Shown here piece by piece: positions 1 through 7,457 of a DNA stretch of 64,000 bases. Numbering within the stretch: position 1 is the stretch's first letter; every line of letters begins with the position of its first letter. A program made the position numbers and the translations under genes. Source of the DNA: Campylobacterales bacterium (lineage in GTDB: Bacteria; Campylobacterota; Campylobacteria; Campylobacterales; QNZT01); contig JALVVR010000048.1 in NCBI GenBank assembly GCA_027023305.1, positions 47,579-111,578 on the forward strand. The letters are read 5' to 3'. The notes below the pieces were generated by a model. It was given only the letters and a program-made list of their open reading frames with translations. It was not told the origin of the DNA and did not search any database.

Positions 1-36
1 GTCATATTGATACCCCTACCAAAAATATGATATACT
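1..36 (+). CRISPR. Terminal type II-C CRISPR repeat (array continues left)
   Basis: I read this 36-bp stretch as the last repeat of an array that lies outside the window. Positions 7-31 are the exact reverse complement of the 25-bp anti-repeat at 4587-4611. The 3' end is TGATATACT, an extended -10 promoter element, as in type II-C arrays of Neisseria and Campylobacter where each repeat starts its own crRNA. No second repeat follows one 30-nt spacer length later, so this copy ends the array on the cas2 side. crRNAs would be read on the plus strand, toward cas2. The exact left border is uncertain because the window starts here. Confidence 0.8.
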
Positions 37-65
37 AGATACTATAGTAAGCCCTTATTTTAGGG

Positions 66-114
66 TTATTATGGAGTTTTTTACATATAAAAAATGCTTA
101 AAACTCCATAATAA
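66..114. terminator. Perfect 15-bp stem-loop across the cas2 3' end
   Basis: The arms at 66-80 and 100-114 are perfect inverted copies separated by 19 bp. The right arm includes the last codons and stop of cas2 (98-100). A second, weaker hairpin (AGCCCT/AGGGTT) lies at about 48-65. There is no clear U-run after the stem on either strand. It could end transcription of the cas operon and of any transcript started by the -10 element in the terminal repeat, but that role is inferred. Confidence 0.5.
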
Positions 115-424
115 GTTGCCCTATTTGTCTATTTTCTTCGTTAGTTTTGGTACCTAAAATTAACTCCATATTACTAAATTGTTTATCAGTTATTTGTAAA
201 ATTCGAATATTTCCTCTAGAAGGTGTTACTTTTTTGATAAATTTTATATATTTTTTTGAGAGTTGTATCCCTTTACAAATACGACAATAAACAGAATATT
301 GCAACATAAAAAAGCCATTTTCCAAAAGTTTCTTTCTAAACTTTATATATGTTTTTCTATCTTTTTTTGTTTTAGTTGGTAAATCAAAAAATACTATTAA
401 TCTCATAAAATTTTCATTATTCAT
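98..424 (-). CDS. cas2: CRISPR-associated endonuclease Cas2
   Basis: Cas2 is the structural partner of Cas1 in the spacer-integration complex. At 108 aa it has the usual Cas2 length. The N-terminal beta strand LIVFFDLPT carries the conserved acidic residue of the ferredoxin-like fold (D14), followed by a basic helix (KTYIKFRKKLL) and a QYSVYCR strand typical of type II Cas2. It is the last gene of the cas9-cas1-cas2 operon and overlaps cas1 by 8 nt, so translation is probably coupled. Its stop codon is buried in a 15-bp stem-loop. The family assignment is secure from sequence and position. Confidence 0.95.
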   Translation of the reverse strand: MNNENFMRLIVFFDLPTKTKKDRKTYIKFRKKLLENGFFMLQYSVYCRICKGIQLSKKYIKFIKKVTPSRGNIRILQITDKQFSNMELILGTKTNEENRQIGQLIMEF

Positions 425-1319
425 AATTTAATTTTACTTTTTTGAGCAAATTACTATTTCTTGCTTTAGTAGCTTGTTTTAGGCTATCTATATACACAGT
501 AATAGAACTTAACATTGAATAGTTTGTATCTTCTATTATCCACTTTGATTTAAGTAGTGAAATTAATCGTTTTTTTAAATCTTTTGTAAGTATATCATCA
601 TTTAAACCCTCTTCTTCAAAAATCAAATAAACTTCCCTATCAACAACACATCTAAATACTTCCATAATGTCATCTACCAAATTAAAAGAGTTTAGTTTAT
701 TTTTATGATGAAGTCCAAAAAAAGGTGTAAATCCACTAGCTACCAACCCTCTAGCTACAGCACTTCTAACAACAGCATAACCATAATTTAGTGCTGAATT
801 CCTTATATCATCTATATTTCTTGTATAGTAATTTAGGGTATTAGAAAATATAATACTCCAATAATAGGAGGCAACTGTTGCTTCTATATTGGTATTATCT
901 CCTGATTTAATTTTATTGATATATGGAGTTACCTCTATAGTGTTAAACCCAAAGTAATCAAGTAACTCTATTTGATTTTGTACTTTGTTAGTTACAATCC
1001 TTTTCCATACACTTTTTCTAAATGGTTCACTCCATTCTAACTGAAGATTTGAAACTTCTGTATATCTACTATGCTGATGAAAAGGTAAAAATATTCCATT
1101 TGGCATGAAACTATTATCACAAGTAAATAAAACTATATTTTTTTCTGCCAAATGCGACATAAAAGCAGAACTCATAGAAGAGTAATTATTTTCAAGTACC
1201 ACTACACTCACATCATCGATAGGAACTCTTGTAGCACCATCTTTATCTGTTGAAACCATAATATTGGCATCTTTTATTGACAAGTAACATGGATTAGCTA
1301 TATAGAGTACACTGCTCAT
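417..1319 (-). CDS. cas1: CRISPR-associated integrase Cas1 (type II-C)
   Basis: This is the metal-dependent DNA integrase that inserts new spacers with Cas2. At 300 aa it matches type II Cas1. The active-site region is visible: E146 in NIEATVASYYW, the GLHHKN motif (H204/H205) and the acidic segment VDDIME at 215-220. The middle gene of the operon, it starts 3 nt after the cas9 stop and overlaps cas2 by 8 nt. No csn2 or cas4 gene lies in the locus, which fits subtype II-C. All catalytic positions appear intact, so the adaptation module is probably functional. Confidence 0.96.
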   Translation of the reverse strand: MSSVLYIANPCYLSIKDANIMVSTDKDGATRVPIDDVSVVVLENNYSSMSSAFMSHLAEKNIVLFTCDNSFMPNGIFLPFHQHSRYTEVSNLQLEWSEPFRKSVWKRIVTNKVQNQIELLDYFGFNTIEVTPYINKIKSGDNTNIEATVASYYWSIIFSNTLNYYTRNIDDIRNSALNYGYAVVRSAVARGLVASGFTPFFGLHHKNKLNSFNLVDDIMEVFRCVVDREVYLIFEEEGLNDDILTKDLKKRLISLLKSKWIIEDTNYSMLSSITVYIDSLKQATKARNSNLLKKVKLNYE

Positions 1320-1322
1320 AAC

Positions 1323-4300
1323 TCACCTCTTTATAAAAGGTTTTCTTTCAGATTCATAAGGAACTTCTGTTATATTTCCTAAAAGGTCTATATGTAGTTT
1401 TTTTAAACTTAATATTTTTGTTTTAACTCCTGTACCTTTCAAAGCACGATTATCATAATTAACATCAAATTCTAAAGATAATAAAATCTCATTATTATTT
1501 TTAAAATTTTCATATGATATTGCAAGTTTTGTACTGTTTTTAAAATTTTCTATTGAATAATTTTTTGTTAATTCTTCCAAAAGTAGAGTAAAATAGTTTT
1601 TTTTATCTTTTAATTCTTTCACATCATTAATTTTAATATCTAAAAACAAGCCTAAAATTCCATTTGGTTTTTTCTTTTTAATCATAGGAAGATTTGCAAT
1701 TTTAGCAATCTCTTCTTTTTTAGTATCTACATCCATTTGATTAATTATGTTGATTTTCAACCTATAAACTTTAACCTCTTTTATAAAAATTTCATCCTCT
1801 TTATTATCCATAGAAAGTAAAGTGATATTTGCTGTACCAGTATGTGGAGAAATATAATATCCTCTAATTATTTCTTTTTTAGTAACAACTTCAATCAAAT
1901 CATTTGGATAAAGTGAAAAAATAAATTTTTGTCTATTAGGGTTAAACTCTTCCCAAGCTTTATTTCCTGCAGTTATAAACTTTGTAGGTAAAGGCTTATT
2001 TAAATCTTTTAAATATAATGGAATTAAATAGTATTTCTCTTTTTTTACATCTTTAAATACATCTGTACGAACAATTTCACCATTATCAACAATACCACCT
2101 CGTATCTCTAAGCCTTTTTTGGATTTTTCATCTTTTTTTCTAGGATTATCACTATGTACCTTGCCACTATTTTTAACCTTTGGTTGCCGAACTACATTGA
2201 TTTTCTCTATCATTGTTTTAATATCCTTGACAAAATCATCATAAGGTTTAGTAAATTTTGGCTTATCTTTTCCATCTCGTTTATAAGTTTCTAAAGCATG
2301 ATAGTATTTAGAAAGCCTATTAATAATTGTAGCATTTGAAAAAGCAATCAAAATGGCATCTTCAAAATGATGATAATGATTTTCTCTATTTTTATTTTCT
2401 AATCCCCATTGATATCTAAGTGTACTTGTTAATTTACCTGAAACGACATAAACTCTTCTCTCTTGATTATTATCTTTAAATTTTAGATATTTTTCAACAT
2501 AGTTCTTAACTACTTTACTTATGATACGAGTATCATTTAAGTGTCTTTTTAAAAAATCTTGTTCTTTAGTAGCAAAGTCTTTCATGGTAAGTTTTCCTAC
2601 TTTAGCTTTACCCAGTATCTCTCTTGAACGAACAAAATTTTCAAATTTTTCCCATCTCTCTCTATTTTCTCCAAAATACTCATATGGAGTTTTGTTTGAT
2701 TTGAACTGATTTTCTTTGGATAAAACTAAAACTTTGTTACTTATACTATCATCTGAACTTCTACTGATAGGTAAAATATGATCAACTTCATAAGAGTTTC
2801 CAAATGTAGTTATCTCTCTTACAATCTCTTCAGCTGAAATATGTGTAAAAGAGTATAAACAAAGCTCACCTTGCTGTTGCCATAACCTTATTTTTAAAAT
2901 ATTTTTGGAACTAATAAACTTTTCACCACAATTTTCTGCAATAAAATCTACAGCTATTTGTTTATTTCTACTATCTCTTAACTGTGCAGATGTTATCTCT
3001 TTTTTTTCTTTTTGAGTGTTTATTTCTCTTGCCAACTCTATATTTAATCTATCAAATGTCCACTCATTATCATTATTTATCTCTCTGTGTTTTTTAAGTA
3101 TAGAATTTATCAGATGCCTACTTTTTGTAATGGCTCTTGTTACTATTGGGTTAGATATCATAAGCTGAGTATCTGTTAGAGGAGGTAAAAAGAGTTTAGG
3201 AGTAACTTCTATCTTCATATCTTGTTCTAAAATAGCCTCATCAACTCTGTAACCTTTTTCCAAATATGGTAATATTTTCTTAACAGCTTCAGTAGATACA
3301 CTCAAATATCCACTAAAATTTAGGTAAATAATTTTGTCGAAAATATTTTTTTGCTCTTCTTGATTTAATTTAGTTTCTTTTAAAAATATTTTCAACTTAT
3401 CTTTTCTTCTTTTAAGAGATTTTTCATAAGTCAAAAGGTCAGTAATCTTTTCATATATCTCTAAATTATTAAAAAGTTTATTAAATATCAACTCATCGTC
3501 TATAGTATTTTTAATTTTTAAAAAATATTCCAAGTAAATAATATGCTTTTGAGTATCCTCCTCATCACCTTTAAATTTACTTTTACTAGATATATTTAAA
3601 ATCTTTTTAGCTTCTGTTTTTGTAATCTTTCTGTCATGTGCCTCTTTTAAAAGCAGTTCTATCTCTTCTGTGTTTAAAGCCCTATATTCCTCTTGTTCAG
3701 GTTCTTTTACTCTAAGATTTACTAAAATACCTCTAGCTACAAATACTTCACTACTATAAAGAGCTTTTAATGCTCTTTTTTTTCCTTCAATAAGTGAACA
3801 GTTTCCTATCATATTTTTAAGTGATTTAGGCTCATTTACAAATAAAAACTCTTGCATGATTTTATCTATAAATTCATCTGTAACATAAAGATTTTTTAAC
3901 TCTTTTTGCTTATGTAAAATTTGCCTTAACTCATCTTCTAGGTAGTTACGATGGATAGAAAATTTATAATCAGGACTATGATCTTTTTTAGCTCTGTTTC
4001 TACTTTTTTTACCTTTTAATTCATACTCATTATAAATAAACTCACCATAAGTTCTATATGAAAAATCTTTAAACTCCTCTTTTAAAGCATTTTGAGCCTC
4101 TTTAATTTTACCTACATCACTATCATTATTATCATCTATCTCATACTTAAAACCTCTTCTATTTGCAATATGCACAATAACTCTAGTTAACTCTTTCCCA
4201 TCAAGTAACTCATCTAATCCTTTAGTTCTTAAGCTTAAAGGGGTATCTTTTTTTATACCTTTTCTAAAAAGTGGAGCTATTTTATTTTTAGGAGTTATAA

Positions 4301-4547
4301 GTAAGTTTTTTGAAACTAGTTTATAAGCAGAACACAATTTTTTTATTTTAAGTAATCTTCTTTCATGATTTTTGTTTGTTATTCGACTACTTCTATAACC
4401 TCGCCTAATAGAAGCTAAAGTGTTATGTTTTTCATCTTCTGGAGCTTCAAATACATGAACACCTCCATCTATAAGATTATTATTTTTTGTATCAACTAAT
4501 GCCCAACCTATAGAAGTATGCCCTAAATCCAATCCAAGAGTAACCAT
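1323..4547 (-). CDS. cas9: CRISPR-associated RNA-guided nuclease Cas9 (type II-C)
   Basis: The effector nuclease of the CRISPR system, 1074 aa. RuvC-I: LGLDLGHTSIGW with D7. An arginine-rich bridge helix lies at about 48-70. RuvC-II: NIELARE with E504. HNH: YEVDHILPISRSSDDSISNK with D589, H590 and N604/N613. RuvC-III: HHFEDAILIA with H727 and D730. All nuclease residues are present. The C-terminal end (about 1039-1074, including LHIDLLGNI) resembles other Campylobacterota Cas9 proteins. The roughly 110 residues before it (925-1038) look like an addition to the PAM-interacting region, since C. jejuni Cas9 is 984 aa. The start is supported by AGAAGG about 9 nt upstream. It is first in the operon and divergent from the tracrRNA gene. 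Confidence 0.97.
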   Translation of the reverse strand: MVTLGLDLGHTSIGWALVDTKNNNLIDGGVHVFEAPEDEKHNTLASIRRGYRSSRITNKNHERRLLKIKKLCSAYKLVSKNLLITPKNKIAPLFRKGIKKDTPLSLRTKGLDELLDGKELTRVIVHIANRRGFKYEIDDNNDSDVGKIKEAQNALKEEFKDFSYRTYGEFIYNEYELKGKKSRNRAKKDHSPDYKFSIHRNYLEDELRQILHKQKELKNLYVTDEFIDKIMQEFLFVNEPKSLKNMIGNCSLIEGKKRALKALYSSEVFVARGILVNLRVKEPEQEEYRALNTEEIELLLKEAHDRKITKTEAKKILNISSKSKFKGDEEDTQKHIIYLEYFLKIKNTIDDELIFNKLFNNLEIYEKITDLLTYEKSLKRRKDKLKIFLKETKLNQEEQKNIFDKIIYLNFSGYLSVSTEAVKKILPYLEKGYRVDEAILEQDMKIEVTPKLFLPPLTDTQLMISNPIVTRAITKSRHLINSILKKHREINNDNEWTFDRLNIELAREINTQKEKKEITSAQLRDSRNKQIAVDFIAENCGEKFISSKNILKIRLWQQQGELCLYSFTHISAEEIVREITTFGNSYEVDHILPISRSSDDSISNKVLVLSKENQFKSNKTPYEYFGENRERWEKFENFVRSREILGKAKVGKLTMKDFATKEQDFLKRHLNDTRIISKVVKNYVEKYLKFKDNNQERRVYVVSGKLTSTLRYQWGLENKNRENHYHHFEDAILIAFSNATIINRLSKYYHALETYKRDGKDKPKFTKPYDDFVKDIKTMIEKINVVRQPKVKNSGKVHSDNPRKKDEKSKKGLEIRGGIVDNGEIVRTDVFKDVKKEKYYLIPLYLKDLNKPLPTKFITAGNKAWEEFNPNRQKFIFSLYPNDLIEVVTKKEIIRGYYISPHTGTANITLLSMDNKEDEIFIKEVKVYRLKINIINQMDVDTKKEEIAKIANLPMIKKKKPNGILGLFLDIKINDVKELKDKKNYFTLLLEELTKNYSIENFKNSTKLAISYENFKNNNEILLSLEFDVNYDNRALKGTGVKTKILSLKKLHIDLLGNITEVPYESERKPFIKR

Positions 4548-4571
4548 CTTTCTACCTTCTTAATTTAATTA

Positions 4572-4580
4572 TGCTACAAT
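4572..4580 (+). promoter_or_regulatory. Extended -10 promoter of the tracrRNA
   Basis: The sequence TGCTACAAT is an extended -10 element (TG, one base, TACAAT) ending 6 nt before the anti-repeat, so transcription would start at about 4587. It resembles the TGATATACT at the end of the CRISPR repeat. On the other strand a CATAAT hexamer (4568-4573) could serve cas9, so the two promoters would overlap. Confidence 0.6.
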
Positions 4581-4586
4581 TAATCC

Positions 4587-4695
4587 ATCATATTTTTGGT
4601 AGGGGTATCAACTAATATGATAAATAGGCACTCTAGTTTTACTAGAGAATAATAGCACTAAGACCTATGTGGGCTTTTGCCCTGTGCTCTTCTTA
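4587..4695 (+). ncRNA. tracrRNA of the type II-C CRISPR system
   Basis: The predicted tracrRNA pairs with the crRNA repeat and anchors the guide in Cas9. Its first 25 nt (4587-4611) are fully complementary to repeat positions 7-31. After a short CTAA insertion, a further TATGA at 4616-4620 can pair with the repeat's 5' end, leaving a bulge. Two hairpins follow: CTCTAGT/ACTAGAG (4631-4647), and a nested stem AGCAC/GTGCT (4654-4688) enclosing GGGC-TTTT-GCCC (4671-4682). A short pyrimidine-rich tail follows. This order of anti-repeat then two hairpins is that of known II-C tracrRNAs. The 3' end is approximate. It lies between cas9 and coaD, read away from cas9. Confidence 0.88.
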
Positions 4696-4722
4696 ATTAT
4701 ACCATAAACTTTAATCTTATCT

Positions 4723-5193
4723 TTAATACAGATTTATATTTTTTAAAACATCTTTACATACGAGATGAGATACATCCCCATCATGAGAGAGTATAGTCCT
4801 AACAACAGAGGAGCTTATAAAAGCATTTTCAAGTGTTGGCATAAGATAGACAGTTTCTATTGTAGGGTCTAGTGAAGAGTTTGCATATCCCATTTGTAAC
4901 TCATACTCAAAATCACTAACTGCCCTTAGCCCTCTAACTATAAACTTTATATCCATCTCTTTTGCAAAATCAACAAGCAAGTTATCAAAGCTAACTACCT
5001 TAACACCCTCTATATCTTTTGTAGCAAGTTTTGCCATTTCTACTCTTTGACTCACATCAAACATAGGTTTTTTTGCTTTTGAGTTAGCAACTGCAACTAC
5101 TACTTCATCAAAAATATGACTAGCTCTTTTTATAATGTCTAAGTGACCATTTGTTATAGGATCAAAAGTTCCTGGATATATCGTTTTTTTCAT
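4723..5193 (-). CDS. coaD: Phosphopantetheine adenylyltransferase
   Basis: Catalyses the fourth step of coenzyme A synthesis: ATP plus 4'-phosphopantetheine gives dephospho-CoA and pyrophosphate, in the cytoplasm. At 156 aa it has the family's normal length. The nucleotidyltransferase signature [15 protein letters not shown] (from residue 7, with the GH of the T/HxGH motif) and the C-terminal ISSSVVRTI motif are present. It begins directly before the ubiX stop codon with no gap, so it belongs to the flgA-ubiX-coaD operon and is last in it. The tracrRNA gene is convergent with its 3' end. Confidence 0.96.
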   Translation of the reverse strand: MKKTIYPGTFDPITNGHLDIIKRASHIFDEVVVAVANSKAKKPMFDVSQRVEMAKLATKDIEGVKVVSFDNLLVDFAKEMDIKFIVRGLRAVSDFEYELQMGYANSSLDPTIETVYLMPTLENAFISSSVVRTILSHDGDVSHLVCKDVLKNINLY

Positions 5194-5715
5194 CTAACTT
5201 CCCCACCTTTTATATAAATCATGCTCTATTTTTAACATATCGAACCACTTCCCTATCAAAAAATCCTCCATCATCTCCAAACTTTGTTGATTTGAGTAGT
5301 AACCCAAGACTGGAGGAGCTATAACTACTCCTAAATTTGAAAGTTTTAGCATGTTTTCCAAAGCTATGGAAGAGTATGGCATCTCTCTTGGAGCAAGTAC
5401 TAGTAGCCTTTTCTCTTTTATCATCACAGATGCCGTTCTTGTAAGTAGGTTGTCGGCTATACCACACGAGATTTTGGCTAAGGTATTCATACTAGTTGGA
5501 ACTATTATCATAGCATCAGCACTAAAACTTCCACTTGAAATTGGAGCTGCAATATCAGAGTTTTTAAACTCATCTATCCCCTCCTCCTTTTCAAAAACCA
5601 CCTTTGCACTCTGACTTTGTACTAAAAAAATCTCTATATTTTTAGGTAAAGCTTCTATAAATCTTTTTGCCAACCTTGCCCCACTAGCTCCACTTATCCC
5701 TACAACTAACTTCAC
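5194..5715 (-). CDS. ubiX: Flavin prenyltransferase UbiX
   Basis: UbiX attaches a dimethylallyl group to FMN to make prenylated FMN, the cofactor of UbiD-type decarboxylases. At 173 aa it has the usual length, with the N-terminal flavin-binding GISGASGARLAKRF and the PTSMNTLAKISCGIADNLLTR region. The start ATG overlaps the flgA stop by 4 nt. Its client, a UbiD-family decarboxylase, is encoded 34 kb away in this window (39219-41039), so the pair is split between two loci. Confidence 0.94.
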   Translation of the reverse strand: MKLVVGISGASGARLAKRFIEALPKNIEIFLVQSQSAKVVFEKEEGIDEFKNSDIAAPISSGSFSADAMIIVPTSMNTLAKISCGIADNLLTRTASVMIKEKRLLVLAPREMPYSSIALENMLKLSNLGVVIAPPVLGYYSNQQSLEMMEDFLIGKWFDMLKIEHDLYKRWGS

Positions 5716-6359
5716 TTTATCAAAACCTTGTTAAAGGATAATACTTTTGCTTTTAGTATCTTTTTACTTCCTCTTTTTACTCTTATATACTCTCCAACTC
5801 TTCCATCTTCTAAAGCTCTAACTGGAAAATCAAGCACGATACTACCGTCTCTAGCCTCAGCTGTTACTTCATCATTTCTATGTATATCTGGTATCTTTCT
5901 AACCATTCGGTTTGTGAGAATCTTTCCTCTAACTATAAAAGTTTTTGCCTCTAGTTTTGCTACATTTGTTACAGGTTTATCATAAAAGTTATCAAACTTC
6001 AAAGGTATTTGAGTAAAAAAATCCATAGAGAGTGGAGTTTTATTTCTTATATCCATATTTGCCAAAAGCACTTGTACGGTAGCATCTATATAGTATTTAA
6101 AATATATCCTCTTTTCATTTTTTCCATCACTAAAAATTGCTGAAAAATTTCCGTTTTCTCTTTTTATGGAATTTTTAGGAAAATAAACTTTTTGTATTTT
6201 ATAACCTTTGGGGACACTATTATTGGCTTTTATCTTTATACTTTTTATAGTCATAGTTGGATAGTAATTGGTAAACTTTTTATCAAGATAATTTTCTAAC
6301 TTTTGTTCATAAGAAAAAAGTTGTAATGAGAGTAAAAGTATTATAAATATTGTTTTCAT
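5712..6359 (-). CDS. flgA: Flagellar basal body P-ring formation chaperone FlgA
   Basis: FlgA is the periplasmic chaperone for assembly of the flagellar P ring. I place the start at the ATG beginning MKTIFIILLLSLQLFS, which gives an N-terminal signal peptide. An upstream in-frame ATG at 6473 would add 38 residues that break that pattern and cover a 39-bp inverted repeat. The C-terminal part (about residues 85-210) is the SAF/ChapFlgA domain, with KTFIVRGKILTNRMVRKIPDIHRND and the closing VRALEDGRVGEYIRVKR. It is first in flgA-ubiX-coaD and overlaps ubiX by 4 nt. The ribosome site before the chosen start is weak. Confidence 0.85.
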   Translation of the reverse strand: MKTIFIILLLSLQLFSYEQKLENYLDKKFTNYYPTMTIKSIKIKANNSVPKGYKIQKVYFPKNSIKRENGNFSAIFSDGKNEKRIYFKYYIDATVQVLLANMDIRNKTPLSMDFFTQIPLKFDNFYDKPVTNVAKLEAKTFIVRGKILTNRMVRKIPDIHRNDEVTAEARDGSIVLDFPVRALEDGRVGEYIRVKRGSKKILKAKVLSFNKVLIK

Positions 6360-6402
6360 GAGAATATAATACCTAAAATAGATGAAAAATTTGTGAAGCA
6401 AA

Positions 6403-6441
6403 GGCAAGATGCTATAAAGGAGGCAAAAAGAGCATCTTGCC
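6403..6441. repeat. Perfect 11-bp inverted repeat upstream of flgA
   Basis: The arms GGCAAGATGCT (6403-6413) and AGCATCTTGCC (6431-6441) are exact inverse copies around a 17-nt loop that reads ATAAAGGAGGCAAAAAG on the plus strand. It lies between the divergent flgA and queC genes. It could be a regulatory RNA hairpin in the flgA leader or a protein-binding site. No U-run follows on the plus strand; on the minus strand it is followed only by TTTGCTTC. Confidence 0.4.
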
Positions 6442-6566
6442 TGTATAAAAAATAATTTTGAGTTAATTCTCAATTTCTTATGTCATAATGACGGCGAGAT
6501 TATACATATTAAGACTAAAATTATCCTTTTTAATTTTAACTAAATTTATTTTTTAAGGAAAAATTC

Positions 6567-7232
6567 ATGGAGAAAGCAGTTTGTATCATAAGTGGAGGTA
6601 TGGATAGTGCCTTGAGTAGCTACTTTGCAAAGTATAGAGATGGTTTTGAGATTATAGCTGTTCACTTTAATTATGGACAAAAAACAGAAGATAAAGAGTT
6701 ACAATGCTACCAAGATATAGCTAAAAGCTTAAATGCAATCAAGATGATAGATTTGGATTTGCATTTTATAAAAGATATTGGTGGTTCTGCCCTAACTGAT
6801 GATAGTATAGCTGTACCAAAAGATGGTTTAAAACCAGGTATTCCCGTAACTTATGTTCCTTTTAGAAATGGTATATTTTTATCTATTGCAGCTGCTATTG
6901 CTGAAAAAGAGGGAGCAAGTGCTATATATATAGGAGTTGTTGAAGAGGATAGTAGTGGTTATCCTGATTGTAGTGAAAGTTTTATCACATCATTGCAACA
7001 TGCCATAGATAAAGGAACAAAACCAGAAACAAAAATAGAGTTAAAGACACCTCTAGTACATTTAAAAAAAGAGGAGATTGTAAAAGAGGCTAAGAAACTT
7101 GATGTTCCACTTAGTAAAACTTGGAGTTGCTATGAGAGCAGTGATAAGGCATGTGGAGTTTGTGATAGTTGCAGACTTCGACTAAAAGGCTTTGAAAAAG
7201 CTAATTTAAAAGATGAAATAGAGTATAATTAA
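6567..7232 (+). CDS. queC: 7-cyano-7-deazaguanine synthase QueC
   Basis: QueC converts 7-carboxy-7-deazaguanine to preQ0 with ATP and ammonia, a step in queuosine synthesis for tRNA. At 221 aa it is typical. The N-terminal PP-loop [13 protein letters not shown] binds ATP, and the C-terminal cysteines [18 protein letters not shown] form the zinc site. A good ribosome site (AAGGAAAAA) precedes the ATG. I looked for a preQ1 riboswitch in the 200-bp leader and did not find its conserved pattern. Confidence 0.95.
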   Translation: MEKAVCIISGGMDSALSSYFAKYRDGFEIIAVHFNYGQKTEDKELQCYQDIAKSLNAIKMIDLDLHFIKDIGGSALTDDSIAVPKDGLKPGIPVTYVPFRNGIFLSIAAAIAEKEGASAIYIGVVEEDSSGYPDCSESFITSLQHAIDKGTKPETKIELKTPLVHLKKEEIVKEAKKLDVPLSKTWSCYESSDKACGVCDSCRLRLKGFEKANLKDEIEYN

Positions 7233-7235
7233 CCC

Positions 7236-7457
7236 ATGAATAATATAAAAAACTGTATAGATAAATACTTAAAAAAACTAGAAGATGAAGTTATGAGCCT
7301 ACTTGCTGATACTTCTATGCCACTAACAATAAAAAACCAAAAGATGGAACCTCTAGCTTTACAAAAAAAAGTGCTTCTTAAAACCAAAGAGGAACTAAAA
7401 AAGATAGAAAATACCAACTTTGTAGCAGAATGCAAAATGTACCAAAAAGGAAAATAA
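7236..7457 (+). CDS. Small charged protein upstream of dut, function unknown
   Basis: A 73-aa ORF starts 3 nt after the queC stop and overlaps the dut start by 1 nt (TAATG). It is lysine- and glutamate-rich, with no signal peptide or membrane segment, and is predicted to be mostly helical (KYLKKLEDEVMSLLAD, KKVLLKTKEELKKIENTN). The two cysteines (C7, C66) are isolated. I do not recognise a family. Tight packing between queC and dut supports it being a real gene, but the ribosome site is weak. Confidence 0.6.
   Translation: MNNIKNCIDKYLKKLEDEVMSLLADTSMPLTIKNQKMEPLALQKKVLLKTKEELKKIENTNFVAECKMYQKGK

Noticed and set aside
37-66. A 30-bp spacer after the terminal repeat
   Set aside because: The length fits, but no repeat follows at 67; that sequence is instead the arm of a stem-loop ending in cas2.
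2521-2709. Plus-strand ORF inside cas9
   Set aside because: It is a shadow of the cas9 coding frame, with no ribosome site or recognisable protein. Many similar antisense frames occur under long AT-rich genes here, for example inside secA, the RND gene and aas.
5712-6473. Longer FlgA starting at 6473
   Set aside because: It would put 38 residues before a normal signal peptide and translate through a perfect inverted repeat. The ATG at 6359 fits better.
6476-6566. preQ1 riboswitch in front of queC
   Set aside because: The leader lacks the C-rich stem-loop and A-rich tail pattern of preQ1 classes I know; only short unrelated palindromes are present.
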